From: Rhodobiaceae bacterium
GTDB lineage: Bacteria > Pseudomonadota > Alphaproteobacteria > Rhizobiales > Tepidamorphaceae
DNA length: 64,000 bases
Assembly: GCA_020637895.1 (NCBI GenBank)
Contig: JACKJP010000002.1
Coordinates: 434,001-498,000, forward strand
Direction of reading: 5' to 3'
Shown: piece by piece, positions 51,484 to 61,229 of the stretch
Position numbering within the stretch: position 1 is the first letter of the stretch
Layout: each line of letters starts with the position of its first letter
Program-made: the position numbers and the translations under genes
The notes under the pieces: model-generated
Told to the model about the DNA's origin: nothing
What the model saw: the letters and a program-made list of their open reading frames with translations, nothing else
Database searches by the model: none

Positions 51484-52776
51484 TCACGCGACTTTCGCTT
51501 CCTGATGTAAAATCGGAAGCGATACTGTGAACGTCGCGCCCTCGCCTTCGCGACTATCGACCTTGAGCGAGCAACGATGGCGGTTGAGGATGTGCTTGAC
51601 GATGGCAAGACCAAGGCCCGTACCCCCCGTTTCGCGGCTCTGCGCAACATCGACGCGATAGAATCGCTCGGTCAGACGGGGCAGATGTTCGGCCGGGATG
51701 CCGGGACCGTAGTCGCGCACCATGACCACCGCCTCCGGCCGCTTGGCCGATCCGCCCGCCGCAAGCGATACATCGACGAATTTTCCGCCACGGCCATATT
51801 TGACGGCATTCTCGACGATGTTCTGGAAAACCTGCGTGATTTCATCGCGGTCGGCCAGCATGCGAAACGGCCCGGCGGCCAGATCGGCACGGATCTCGAC
51901 CCCGTTTGCCGCGGCAATCGGCTGCAAGGCATCGACCACATGACGGACCACCGGCACCAGATCAATCTCGGTATCCGGCTGGACATGGGCCTTCAGCTCG
52001 ATGCGGCTGAGCGAAAGCAGGTCGTCGATCAGGCGGGCCATGCGCCGGGCCTGCTCCGCCATGGTGGCCAGAAACTTTTCCCGCGCCTTGGTATCGTCGC
52101 GCGCGGGCCCCTGCAATGTTTCGATGAAGCCGGTCAGAGACGCGAGCGGGGTGCGCAGTTCATGACTGGCATTGGCGACGAAATCGGCGCGCATGCGCTC
52201 CAGCCGCTGCGCCGGCGTCAGATCGCGAATGGCGAGCATGACCATCTCCGGCCGGCCGGCCGAGCCGCGTGCGCCGAGCGGCGATACGGTGACCTCCAGC
52301 CATCGTTCGACGGGAAAGCGCTCGGTGAAGGTGACCGTCTCGCTGCCGCCGCCTCCGGTCACCCGGTCCAGCGCCTCGCCCAGTTCCGGCGCGCGCATGT
52401 AGGGCGTTATCGGGCGCCCTTTCTCAAGCCCGGAGAAGATCCGGCCCGCCGCCGGATTGATCGTGTGAACGTTGGTGTGACCGTCGAGAAGGATGACCGG
52501 CTCGGGAAACGCGGCGAGCAGGCCGACGATGGCGACATCCCGTTCGACGCGCTGCATGAAACCGCCGGTGGACACCGCATCGCGGCGGACATTCACCTGC
52601 GGCCTTACGGCGTAGACCAGCGCAGCACCCATTGCCGCCAGCGCAATGATGGCCGGCAGGGGGGCAACGCCACCCCAGCCTATCGCGAGCACGCAGAGCG
52701 CGAGTGCGACGGCAAGCGCGATCGCAAAGCGCCGGCGGGGAGAACGCCTGACAGGGTTGTCGGGTGAAAGGACCAT
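51484..52776 (-). CDS. phoR: PhoR phosphate sensor histidine kinase
   Basis: About 430 aa from ATG 52776 (GGGA nine bases upstream); ATGs at 52785 and 52818 are possible. Two membrane helices are near residues 15-55, then a PAS domain (about 80-200). HisKA has the phospho-acceptor His in NASHELRTPLASLTGF. The HATPase domain has NIVENAVKYG, RDYGPGIP and GTGLGLAIVKHIL. It phosphorylates PhoB under phosphate limitation. It lies upstream of pstS on the same strand and 145 bp from the divergent ppk2. Confidence 0.93.
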   Translation of the reverse strand: MVLSPDNPVRRSPRRRFAIALAVALALCVLAIGWGGVAPLPAIIALAAMGAALVYAVRPQVNVRRDAVSTGGFMQRVERDVAIVGLLAAFPEPVILLDGHTNVHTINPAAGRIFSGLEKGRPITPYMRAPELGEALDRVTGGGGSETVTFTERFPVERWLEVTVSPLGARGSAGRPEMVMLAIRDLTPAQRLERMRADFVANASHELRTPLASLTGFIETLQGPARDDTKAREKFLATMAEQARRMARLIDDLLSLSRIELKAHVQPDTEIDLVPVVRHVVDALQPIAAANGVEIRADLAAGPFRMLADRDEITQVFQNIVENAVKYGRGGKFVDVSLAAGGSAKRPEAVVMVRDYGPGIPAEHLPRLTERFYRVDVAQSRETGGTGLGLAIVKHILNRHRCSLKVDSREGEGATFTVSLPILHQEAKVA

Positions 52777-52930
52777 CAAATGCATTCCCGATATTTTCGC
52801 CGCGGCCTTATTGCACATGGCCCGGCGACTGATAGTTTACGTAAGGGGCGGGTCGGATGCGACGTCTGATTTCAGATGGCGGAAGACACGCGTTTTCAGC
52901 AATTCTGTATAGTCAGATTCCGGGGCGGGA

Positions 52931-53770
52931 ATGGCGAAACAGCAAAGTTTCGACAGTATCAGGATCGACGATCCGACACTGCCTGAGTGGGTACGCGAGA
53001 ATGCGATCACGTCAGGGGAATACCCCTATGACAAGCGCATGAAACGCAAGAAATATGAAAAGCAGTTGACGCTACTGCAGATCGAACTGCTCAAATTGCA
53101 GAACTGGCTGCAGACGACGGGTACCCGCGCCGTCGTTATCTTCGAGGGACGAGATGCGGCCGGCAAGGGCGGCACCATCCTTCGCGTCATGCAGCATCTC
53201 AATCCGCGACACGCGCGGACGATCGCCCTGACAAAGCCGACGGATGCCGAACAGGGCCAATGGTATTTCCAGCGCTATATCCAGCACCTGCCGACAGCCG
53301 GGGACATGAGCGTGTTCGACCGTTCGTGGTACAATCGGGCAGGCGTGGAGCCGGTGATGGGCTTTTGCACCGAGGAGCAGACGACGACATTCCTTGCCGA
53401 AGTTCCGCGCTTTGAAAAGCTGCTCGTCGACGATGGAATCGTGCTCATCAAGTTCTGGCTCAATGTCGGGCGGGAAATGCAACTCCGCCGCTTCCATGAC
53501 CGGCGGCATGACCCTCTCAAGCAGTGGAAGCTTTCAGAAGTCGATATCAAGGGCATGTCGCTATGGGATGCCTATGGCGACGCACGCGACAGGATGTTCA
53601 AGGCGACGCACACGGAAGCCGCGCCATGGACCGTCGTCAAATCGAACGACAAGATGCGCACGCGTCTCAATGTCATTCGCGCCATTCTCAACCGTTTCGA
53701 CTATGGCGGCGGCATGCACGAGGTCGATGGCAGCATTGTCGGCGGCCCGGACCTGGTGCTCGGACAATGA
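52931..53770 (+). CDS. ppk2: Polyphosphate kinase 2
   Basis: 279 aa, the normal size of a one-domain PPK2. Walker A is EGRDAAGKGG (residues 72-81), followed by the lid region and Asp130 in FDRSWYNRAGVEPVMGFC. It transfers phosphate between polyphosphate and nucleotides, here probably using polyphosphate to make GTP or ATP. It is divergent from phoR, so phosphate storage and phosphate signalling sit side by side. No Pho box is visible in the 145-bp gap. The glycosyltransferase downstream overlaps its stop (ATGA). Confidence 0.93.
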   Translation: MAKQQSFDSIRIDDPTLPEWVRENAITSGEYPYDKRMKRKKYEKQLTLLQIELLKLQNWLQTTGTRAVVIFEGRDAAGKGGTILRVMQHLNPRHARTIALTKPTDAEQGQWYFQRYIQHLPTAGDMSVFDRSWYNRAGVEPVMGFCTEEQTTTFLAEVPRFEKLLVDDGIVLIKFWLNVGREMQLRRFHDRRHDPLKQWKLSEVDIKGMSLWDAYGDARDRMFKATHTEAAPWTVVKSNDKMRTRLNVIRAILNRFDYGGGMHEVDGSIVGGPDLVLGQ

Positions 53771-54786
53771 ATGAAGCGGCCGAGAATCGGCTCACCGCGG
53801 CGGAAGGCCCACCCATTCTCGTCATACCGTTCATGTGGATCGGCGACTTCGTGCGCTGCCAGTCCGTCTATCAAGTACTAAAGGCGCGGTTTCCCGACCG
53901 CCCCATCGACATCGTTTCCACCCCGCTCTGCGCGCCACTGACGAAGCTCATGCCGGAGGTGCGCGATACGATCGTGGTCTCGTTCCCGCGCGGCAAGCTG
54001 GCCCTTTCTGCAAGGCGCGCCTTCGCCCGCAAACTTTCCGGGCATCACTACGGCTCCTGCTACCTGATGCTCGGCACGTTGAAGGATGGGCTGGTGCCTT
54101 GGCTGGCTGGCATTCCCGAGCGCGTCGGCTGGGTCGGCGAATGGCGATACGGGCTGCTGACCGATGCGCGACGCGGCGAAAAGCGCATCGGCAATCTGAC
54201 CGCCAGATGTATCGCGCTGGCGCTTCCGAAGGGGATGGAGTTGCCCGACAGGTTGCCGGCGCCCCGGCTGGCGGTGACACCGCAGATGGCCGCGGAATGG
54301 CGCGCACGAAACGGGCTGGGCGATCCCGGCGGGCCGATCGTCGCGATGGCGCCGGGTTGCAACGACCCGGAAAGAACGTGGCCTCTTGAACGTTATGCGG
54401 AGCTTGCCCGTCTCCTCACGGCGAGCGGGCACCGCGTCGTCGTCATGGGCGGGCCCGCCGAAAAGCCACTCGCCGCAGCCATCCTCGCCAGGGCCGGATC
54501 GGGCGCATTCGATGGAACCGGCACGGATCTTTATGAAGCGGCATTGCAGGCTGCGGCGGCCGACGTGCTCGTTGCCAACGATTCCGGCCTGCTTCACGTC
54601 GGCGCGGCAACGGGCACGCGCTCGATCGCCATCTATGGCGGCAGCAGCCATGCCCATACCGGCCCGCTCAACGCCAATGTCTGGCCCCTCGATGTGCGCC
54701 TCAGCGGCGAGGCCGCAGACTGGCTGAAAATCTTCACGCCGGCACGGCTGTTCGATGAGGTCAGGGCGCAGCTCGGCGCAGCGTGA
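53767..54786 (+). CDS. Family 9 glycosyltransferase (heptosyltransferase-like)
   Basis: 339 aa from the ATG that overlaps the ppk2 stop. It is a GT-B fold enzyme of the WaaF/WaaC family. The N-terminal ILVIPFMWIGDFVRCQSVYQVLKARFP and the nucleotide-sugar region APGCNDPERTWPLERYAELARLL (near residues 197-219) are typical. VANDSGLLHVGAATGTRSIAIYGGSS closes the active site. It adds heptose or a related sugar to LPS core at the inner membrane. The DUF4254 protein follows closely. Confidence 0.9.
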   Translation: MNEAAENRLTAAEGPPILVIPFMWIGDFVRCQSVYQVLKARFPDRPIDIVSTPLCAPLTKLMPEVRDTIVVSFPRGKLALSARRAFARKLSGHHYGSCYLMLGTLKDGLVPWLAGIPERVGWVGEWRYGLLTDARRGEKRIGNLTARCIALALPKGMELPDRLPAPRLAVTPQMAAEWRARNGLGDPGGPIVAMAPGCNDPERTWPLERYAELARLLTASGHRVVVMGGPAEKPLAAAILARAGSGAFDGTGTDLYEAALQAAAADVLVANDSGLLHVGAATGTRSIAIYGGSSHAHTGPLNANVWPLDVRLSGEAADWLKIFTPARLFDEVRAQLGAA

Positions 54787-54852
54787 GCGCATTGACGGCG
54801 CCGCGCAGCTCGTGCCAAACCGCCCGGCAACGAGACCTTGAGGCCCCGCGAT

Positions 54853-55434
54853 ATGAATTTGACAGCCGGCGACATCACAGCGCTGCAGGACGGACGCACG
54901 AAGGCGTGGCACGAAAGCGAACCGTCGATTGCCGGCGAAGGCCTGCTGCGGCTGGCCGAGGAGAACCACTGGCGCAATTTCGCGCTGTGGCATGAAGAAG
55001 ACAAGGCGCGGCGGGACGACATGGGCGCCGAGTATGTCTACACGGCCAAGCGCGCGATCGACGGCTACAACCAGCAGCGCAACAACTTCATCGAGAAGAT
55101 GGACGAACTCCTGTTCGGCGCGCTTGGGCCTTTCGCCGAAACGCTGCCGATGAATTCCGAAACGCCGGGCATGATGATCGACCGCCTGTCGATCCTGTCG
55201 CTGAAGCGATTTCACATGTGGGAAGAGACGGTCCGCGATGATGCCGACGATGCCCATATTGCCGCGTGCAGGCACAAGCTGCAGGTGATCGAGAAACAGC
55301 GCGGCGACCTCGCCTCCGCGCTCGATGCGCTGCTCGCCGAAGCAGGGAATGGCAAACGCGGCTTCCGCGTCTATTATCAGTTCAAGATGTATAACGACCC
55401 GGCGCTCAATCCGGAACTCTACCGGAAGAAGTAG
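54853..55434 (+). CDS. DUF4254 protein
   Basis: 193 aa from ATG 54853; a TTG five codons upstream exists but has no better site. It is an all-alpha protein with the DUF4254 signature HWRNFALWHEEDKARRDDMG near residues 38-57 and ETPGMMIDRLSILSLKRFHMWEE near 103-125. Proteins of this family sit beside LPS glycosyltransferases in many bacteria, which fits the gene upstream. It has no signal or membrane segment, and its function is not established. Confidence 0.88.
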   Translation: MNLTAGDITALQDGRTKAWHESEPSIAGEGLLRLAEENHWRNFALWHEEDKARRDDMGAEYVYTAKRAIDGYNQQRNNFIEKMDELLFGALGPFAETLPMNSETPGMMIDRLSILSLKRFHMWEETVRDDADDAHIAACRHKLQVIEKQRGDLASALDALLAEAGNGKRGFRVYYQFKMYNDPALNPELYRKK

Positions 55435-55461
55435 CGAGGCCGGGCGCCGGGGGATGAGCGC

Positions 55462-57090
55462 GTGGCGGAAGCGGCCGAGACATTCGACTATATCATCGTC
55501 GGCGCAGGGTCTGCGGGCGCCGTCCTTGCCAACCGGCTGAGCGCCGACCCCAAGACGCGCGTACTGCTGCTGGAAGCGGGCGGGCGCGACAACTACCACT
55601 GGATCCATATCCCCATCGGGTATCTCTACTGCATCGGCAATCCGCGCACGGACTGGGGTTTCCGGACCGAAGCGGAAAAGGGCCTGAACGGGCGCAGCCT
55701 GCTCTATCCGCGCGGCAAAGTGCTGGGCGGCTGCTCGTCGATCAACGGCATGTTGTACCTACGCGGACAGGCCCGCGACTACGACCAGTGGCGGCAGATG
55801 GGCAATGCCGGCTGGGGGTGGGACGATGTCCTGCCCTATTTCAAAAAGTCTGAGGACTATTATGCCGGCGCCGACGACATGCACGGCGCGGGCGGCGAAT
55901 GGCGGGTTGAAGAACAGCGCCTGCGCTGGGACATCCTCGACGCGTTCCGCGACGCCTGCGAGCAGGCCGGCATACCGCGCACCGAGGATTTCAACAGGGG
56001 AGACAATTTCGGTTCATCCTATTTCCGCGTGAACCAGAAGAACGGCTGGCGCTGGAACACGGCCAAGGGCTTCCTGCGCCCGATCCGCGATCGCGACAAC
56101 CTGAGGATCGAGACGAAGGCGATGTGCGAATCGCTGATCATGGAGGGGCGGCGCGCCCGGGGTGTGCGGTACCGTCAGAACGGCATCCTGCGCCAGGCGC
56201 ATGCGAGCGGCGAAACGATCCTCGCGGCCGGGGCCATCGGCTCGCCGCAGCTGCTGCAGCTTTCCGGTATCGGCCCGGCCCGATTGCTGAGGACGCACGG
56301 GATCGACGTCATCCACGCACTTGAAGGCGTCGGCCGGAATCTGCAGGACCATTTGCAGCTGCGGACGATCTTCAGGCTGCAGAACGCGAAGACGCTTAAT
56401 CAGATCGCCGGGAACTGGATGGGACGTGCGGCGATCGGCCTTGAATACGCACTCAAGCGAACCGGTCCGATGTCGATGGCGCCGAGCCAGCTTGGCGTCT
56501 TTGCCAAATCAGATTTGACGCAGGAAACGCCCGATCTGGAATATCACGTTCAGCCGCTGTCGCTCGACAAGTTCGGCGACCCGCTGCACGACTTCCCGGC
56601 GATGACGGCGAGCGTCTGCCATCTCAGACCGCAATCGCGCGGCGAGGTGTCCATCAGGTCCGCCAACCCGAACGATCACCCGGTCATCGCGCCGAACTAT
56701 CTTTCAGCCCAGAGCGACCGGGCGGTCGCGGTCAGCGCGATACGCCTGACGCGGCAGATCATGCAGCAACCGGCGATGAACCCTTACGCCCCTGAAGAGT
56801 TTCTGCCGGGCGCGGATGCGCAGAGCGATGAGGAACTGGCCAGGGCGGCGGGCGATATCGGCACGACGATCTTTCACCCCGTCGGCACGGCCAAAATGGG
56901 AAGCGACGAGATGGCTGTAGTTGACGACAGGCTGCGGGTGCACGGCATCGAAGGCCTCAGGGTAGCCGACGCCTCGATCATGCCGACCATCACCTCCGGC
57001 AACACCAATTCGCCGACCATCATGATCGCGGAAAAAGCCGCCGTGATGATTGTCGAAGATGCGGGACGGGCGCGGGGACGAGCGGCATGA
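55462..57090 (+). CDS. GMC-family FAD oxidoreductase (choline dehydrogenase-like)
   Basis: 542 aa from GTG 55462 (GGGGGA upstream); an ATG eight bases earlier is out of frame. FAD binding is indicated by YIIVGAGSAGAVLANRLS (residues about 10-27) and LLLEAGG, then PRGKVLGGCSSINGMLYLRG. The C-terminal active-site His is in HPVGTAKMG, and NTNSPTIMIAEKAA ends the fold. It oxidises an alcohol; the close family includes choline dehydrogenase BetA, but no bet genes are adjacent. The tspO start overlaps its stop. Confidence 0.9.
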   Translation: MAEAAETFDYIIVGAGSAGAVLANRLSADPKTRVLLLEAGGRDNYHWIHIPIGYLYCIGNPRTDWGFRTEAEKGLNGRSLLYPRGKVLGGCSSINGMLYLRGQARDYDQWRQMGNAGWGWDDVLPYFKKSEDYYAGADDMHGAGGEWRVEEQRLRWDILDAFRDACEQAGIPRTEDFNRGDNFGSSYFRVNQKNGWRWNTAKGFLRPIRDRDNLRIETKAMCESLIMEGRRARGVRYRQNGILRQAHASGETILAAGAIGSPQLLQLSGIGPARLLRTHGIDVIHALEGVGRNLQDHLQLRTIFRLQNAKTLNQIAGNWMGRAAIGLEYALKRTGPMSMAPSQLGVFAKSDLTQETPDLEYHVQPLSLDKFGDPLHDFPAMTASVCHLRPQSRGEVSIRSANPNDHPVIAPNYLSAQSDRAVAVSAIRLTRQIMQQPAMNPYAPEEFLPGADAQSDEELARAAGDIGTTIFHPVGTAKMGSDEMAVVDDRLRVHGIEGLRVADASIMPTITSGNTNSPTIMIAEKAAVMIVEDAGRARGRAA

Positions 57091-57539
57091 ACCGCGCCGC
57101 ATCGCTCATCGTCTTCCTGGCCATCGTCATCGGCGGCGGGCTTGCCATCGGCTATCTGACGGCGCCGGGCGAGTGGTACATCGCGCTTCAAAAGCCCCCC
57201 TTCAACCCGCCGGCATGGGTATTCGCGCCCGTCTGGACGCTGCTCTATGTCCTGATCGCCATCGCCGGCTGGCGGATCTGGCGGATCGCGCCGGCGGGAA
57301 CGGCGATGAAGCTCTGGATCGCCCAGATGATCCTCAATTTCCTGTGGTCGCCGACTTTCTTTGCCGCGCACATGACCGGGGCTGCGTTGATCGTGATCCT
57401 GCTCTTGCTGGCGGCGATCATCGGCTTTATCGCCACAGCCCGGCGCACCGACAAAGTCGCCGCCTTTCTGTTCGTCCCTTATGCGGCCTGGGTCGCCTTC
57501 GCCAGCGTGCTGAACGCTTCCATATTCGTGTTGAATTGA
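57087..57539 (+). CDS. tspO: TspO/MBR family tryptophan-rich sensory protein
   Basis: 150 aa with five membrane helices. The TspO signature is clear: WYIALQKPPFNPPAWVFAPVW (residues about 30-50), the tryptophan-rich WRIWRIAP and LNFLWSPTFF, and VPYAAWVAFASVLNASIFVLN at the end. TspO binds tetrapyrroles and modulates their level and stress responses in the membrane. Its start overlaps the GMC gene stop (ATGA). The MmeI-like gene begins 45 bp after its end. Confidence 0.93.
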   Translation: MNRAASLIVFLAIVIGGGLAIGYLTAPGEWYIALQKPPFNPPAWVFAPVWTLLYVLIAIAGWRIWRIAPAGTAMKLWIAQMILNFLWSPTFFAAHMTGAALIVILLLLAAIIGFIATARRTDKVAAFLFVPYAAWVAFASVLNASIFVLN

Positions 57540-57584
57540 CAGTGACGATTGGCGCTTGCCGCCGATTGAGCTAACCATTTCAGG

Positions 57585-60500
57585 ATGGACCGGCAGGCAA
57601 CGCCCGACGCACTGGAAAAACTGATCGCTGAGGCAAAAGCCTCGGGCGGCTCCGAACGTTCCAATTACCAGATTTTCATTACCGGACTAGCGCAAGATAT
57701 TCTTGGTCTGGAGCGGCCGGTTATGGCCAGCGCTGAAAACCAGTTCAATGACTATGTCTATGAGCGTCGGGTGGATTTCAAACACCCGGATGGATCGCGC
57801 ACTGCCGGTTTCATCGACTGCTACAAGCGCGGCTGCTTCATTCTTGAAGCCAAGCAGTCGGTGAAGAGGGCGCTTAAGAAAGCTGTTCCCGAACAGGGCG
57901 ATTTACTGCCAGAAGAAGCCTCGCAAATCAAAGCAGGGCATGCCAAACGAGGCACCCGGCAATGGGACCAGGTAATGCAGGCGGCGCGCAAGCAGGCAGA
58001 AAATTATGCCCGCGCACTGCCCGTCGAACATGGCTATCCGCCTTTTCTTCTGGTCTGCGACGTTGGCCATGTGATCGAGGTCTATGCCGATTTCTCCGGA
58101 CAGGGGAAAAACTACGCTCACTTCCCGGACCGGCAGAACTATCGGATCGGCATCGATGACCTGCGCGACGAAGACGTGCAGGCGCGCCTGCGGGCGATCT
58201 GGACCGACCCGCATTCACTGGACCCGGCGAAGAAGTCGGCCGAAGTCACCCGCGATATCGCCGAGCGGCTGGCGAAGGTCGCCAAGCGCCTGGAGGGTCG
58301 GCACGACCCGAAGGATGTCGCGGAATTTCTCATGCGCTGCCTGTTCACGATGTTCGCCGAGGACGTCGACCTGATTCCGAAGGACGGGTTCGCGGCGCTG
58401 CTTGAAGAGTTGAAGCAGAAGCCGGAGACGTTCGTCCCGGCATTGGAAAATCTGTGGCGGACGATGGACGAAGGCGGCTACGAGCCGCGCATGATGGTTG
58501 CGCTGAAGCGCTTCAACGGCTCGCTCTTCAAGAACCGCAAGGCGCTGCCGCTCGATGCCGACGGCATCCATGAATTGTGGGTGGCGGCAAAACGCGACTG
58601 GCGCGATGTGGAGCCGGCCATCTTCGGTACCCTGCTGGAACGCGCGCTCGACCCGAAGGAGCGTTCCAAGCTCGGCGCGCATTATACGCCGCGCGCCTAT
58701 GTGGAACGGCTGGTCATTCCGACGATCATCGAGCCGTTGCGCGCCGAATGGGATGTTGTGCAGGGGCGCGTCAAGGAGTTCATCGAGCAGAAGAAGGCGG
58801 CGGACGCCATCAAGGCGGTCAAGGATTATCACCACCGGCTCTGCACGATCCGGATACTCGATCCGGCCTGCGGTACAGGCAATTTCCTTTACGTTTCGCT
58901 TGAGCTTCTGAAGAAGCTTGAGGGCGAGGTGCTGGAAGCGCTGGATGCGCTCGGCGAGGATGCGCCCAAATTCATGATGGAAGGGGAGACGGTAGGGCCG
59001 CGCCAGTTCCACGGGCTGGAGATCAATCCGCGCGCGGTGCCGATCGCCGATCTGGTGCTGTGGATCGGCTTCATCAAATGGCAGCTCCGCACGAGCGGGC
59101 TGAGCGCAATCGCCGAACCCGTCCTGCACGCCTATGGCACGATCCGCCATCAGGACGCGATCCTTGCCTATGACCGGCAGGAGATGCTGCGCGATGAGAA
59201 CGGCAAGCCGCTCTCGCGCTGGGATGGGGTGACGACAAAGCTGCACCCGATCACCGGCGAAGAGGTGCCGGACCCCGACGCGACGGTGCCGCTCTACACC
59301 TATCACAACCCCCGCATCGCCGACTGGCCGGAAGCGGAGTTCATCGTCGGCAACCCCCCGTTCATCGGCGGCAAGGACATGCGCGCCGAACTCGGCGACG
59401 GCTATGCGGAAGCCTGCTGGAAGGCGCGCCCGCACATGCCGGGCGGGGCCGATTTCGTCATGCATTTCTGGGACGAGGCGGCGCGGCGGCTCGCCCGCAA
59501 GGGTACGGCGAAACAGCCCAATCCGCTGATCCGCTTTGGCTTCATCACAACCAATTCGATCACCCAGACTTTTTCGCGGCGAGTGATCGAGAAACATCTT
59601 TCCGGCAAGCCGCCGATCAGCCTCGTCTTCGCGGTGGCAGACCACCCGTGGCTGAAAGCGTCCGACAAGGCCGCCGTGCGCATCGCCATGACGGTGGCTG
59701 AAAAGGGTGAGCATGAGGGCGTGCTGGCGGAAGTCGTCAGCGAGGACGGGCTGAACAGCGACACGCCGAAGGTGGAACTGGAAAGGCGCGAAGGGAAGAT
59801 AACGGGGAAGATAGAAATCGGCGCGGACTTGGCGTTGGCCAAGGCACTGCAATCCAACGACGTATTGTCGAGCCGGGGGGTGTCGCTCCATGGCGCCGGT
59901 TTCATTGTCACGCCACAGCAGGCCGCAGCCGTTGGCCTCGGGCGTATCGCCGGGCTGGAAAAATACATCCTCGACTACCGTAATGGCCGCGACATTGCGC
60001 AGCGACCGCGAGGGGTCAAGGTCATCGACTTCTTCGACATGCCTATCGATGACGTGCGAAAGCGATATCCTGAGGCCTACCAACATATTCTGGCGACCGT
60101 GAAACCAGAGCGGGATCAGAACAACCGCGCGACCTATCGCGATAACTGGTGGATATTCGGTGAGCCGCGCAGAGACCTTCGCCCCGCTTTGGCGACCCTC
60201 CCTCGCTACATCACGACCGTCGAAACCTCCAAACATCGCTTCTTCCAGTTTCTCGACGCGAGCATTCGCCCCGACAATATGCTGGTGAATGTCGGTATCG
60301 AGCAGGCGGAAATTCTGGCGGCGCTTTCCTCGCGCCTACACGTTACTTGGGCTCTCGCCGCTGGTGGTTGGCTCGGCGTCGGCAACGATCCACGTTATAA
60401 CAAGACCCGAACCTTCGACCCCTTCCCTTTCCCGGCCTGCCTGACCGACGACAGCGATTTGGCGCTGCGCGAAAGGCTCGCCGAACTCGGCGAACGCCTT

Positions 60501-61202
60501 GACGCCTTCCGCAAGGAACGTCTGGCAGAACACGAACACCTGACCATGACCGGCATGTACAATGTGCTGGAGCGGTTGCGCGAACTGGAGAACGGCTGCG
60601 ACGTGCCGCCGCTGACCGATGCCGAACGCGACATTCACGACGCCGGGCTGATTTCCGTCTTGAAGGAAATCCACGACGAGATCGACCGCGCGGTCTTCAA
60701 AGCCTATGGCTGGGAAGATCTTGGCGAACGGATCGTCGGGCGGCCCGGCGCGACGCTGCCCTCAACCCACAAGAGCGAGGACCAGGAGGCGGCGGAGGAA
60801 GAGCTGCTTTCCCGGCTCGTCGCGCTCAATCTGGAACGTCAGGTCGAAGAGGCCAAGGGTAAGGTGCGCTGGCTGCGGCCCGACTACCAGATTCCAAAAC
60901 TTGGCGGGAAGGTCGCCAAGACCGGCGAGGCAGAGCAGATCGAGGCTGATATCGCCGTCATCGCCGCCGCCGAAAAGCCCAAATGGCCCTCGGATGGCAT
61001 GGCGCAGATCCGCATCGTCCGAGACGTTCTGGCGAAGGCAGCAGCCCCAGCGAGTGCTGGTGACATCGCCGCAGTCTTCGACGGCCGCACGAGCGCCAAA
61101 CGCAAGGATCGTGTGGAAGAAGCGCTGGAGACGCTGGCGGCAACAGGTGCGGCCCGCGCCGATAACGAAAGCGGAGAAGCGCGCTACTTCCTGCCGCGCT
61201 GA
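57585..61202 (+). CDS. MmeI-like single-chain restriction-modification enzyme (Type IIG/IIL)
   Basis: 1205 aa. The N-terminal nuclease motif is D78-x9-E88-x-K90 (DCYKRGCFILEAK), the same spacing as I recall for MmeI. A helical linker follows. The adenine methyltransferase has motif I DPACGTGNF (residues 426-434) and motif IV NPPF (590-593). The target-recognition part is about 700-1000. The protein is some 280 residues longer than MmeI (919 aa). The extension ends with a winged-helix-like segment (residues about 1120-1205, RIVRDVLAKAAAPASAGDIAAVF). It should cut foreign DNA beside a methylation site on its own. No partner methylase or defence gene is beside it. BREX PglX-type methylases look similar over the core but lack the D/EAK. 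Confidence 0.85.
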   Translation: MDRQATPDALEKLIAEAKASGGSERSNYQIFITGLAQDILGLERPVMASAENQFNDYVYERRVDFKHPDGSRTAGFIDCYKRGCFILEAKQSVKRALKKAVPEQGDLLPEEASQIKAGHAKRGTRQWDQVMQAARKQAENYARALPVEHGYPPFLLVCDVGHVIEVYADFSGQGKNYAHFPDRQNYRIGIDDLRDEDVQARLRAIWTDPHSLDPAKKSAEVTRDIAERLAKVAKRLEGRHDPKDVAEFLMRCLFTMFAEDVDLIPKDGFAALLEELKQKPETFVPALENLWRTMDEGGYEPRMMVALKRFNGSLFKNRKALPLDADGIHELWVAAKRDWRDVEPAIFGTLLERALDPKERSKLGAHYTPRAYVERLVIPTIIEPLRAEWDVVQGRVKEFIEQKKAADAIKAVKDYHHRLCTIRILDPACGTGNFLYVSLELLKKLEGEVLEALDALGEDAPKFMMEGETVGPRQFHGLEINPRAVPIADLVLWIGFIKWQLRTSGLSAIAEPVLHAYGTIRHQDAILAYDRQEMLRDENGKPLSRWDGVTTKLHPITGEEVPDPDATVPLYTYHNPRIADWPEAEFIVGNPPFIGGKDMRAELGDGYAEACWKARPHMPGGADFVMHFWDEAARRLARKGTAKQPNPLIRFGFITTNSITQTFSRRVIEKHLSGKPPISLVFAVADHPWLKASDKAAVRIAMTVAEKGEHEGVLAEVVSEDGLNSDTPKVELERREGKITGKIEIGADLALAKALQSNDVLSSRGVSLHGAGFIVTPQQAAAVGLGRIAGLEKYILDYRNGRDIAQRPRGVKVIDFFDMPIDDVRKRYPEAYQHILATVKPERDQNNRATYRDNWWIFGEPRRDLRPALATLPRYITTVETSKHRFFQFLDASIRPDNMLVNVGIEQAEILAALSSRLHVTWALAAGGWLGVGNDPRYNKTRTFDPFPFPACLTDDSDLALRERLAELGERLDAFRKERLAEHEHLTMTGMYNVLERLRELENGCDVPPLTDAERDIHDAGLISVLKEIHDEIDRAVFKAYGWEDLGERIVGRPGATLPSTHKSEDQEAAEEELLSRLVALNLERQVEEAKGKVRWLRPDYQIPKLGGKVAKTGEAEQIEADIAVIAAAEKPKWPSDGMAQIRIVRDVLAKAAAPASAGDIAAVFDGRTSAKRKDRVEEALETLAATGAARADNESGEARYFLPR

Positions 61203-61229
61203 ATCGGGTTGCGGCAATCGGGAGCAAGC

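Noticed and set aside
58215..60236. Long open frame (over 600 codons) on the minus strand opposite the MmeI-like gene
   Set aside because: It is the antisense frame of a GC-rich gene whose plus-strand frame carries intact motifs; the antisense product is rich in Arg/His/Asp and resembles no protein family.
57585..61202. Reading the gene as a BREX PglX or DISARM methylase
   Set aside because: None of the partner genes of those systems is nearby, and the N-terminal D-x9-E-x-K nuclease motif fits the MmeI type instead.
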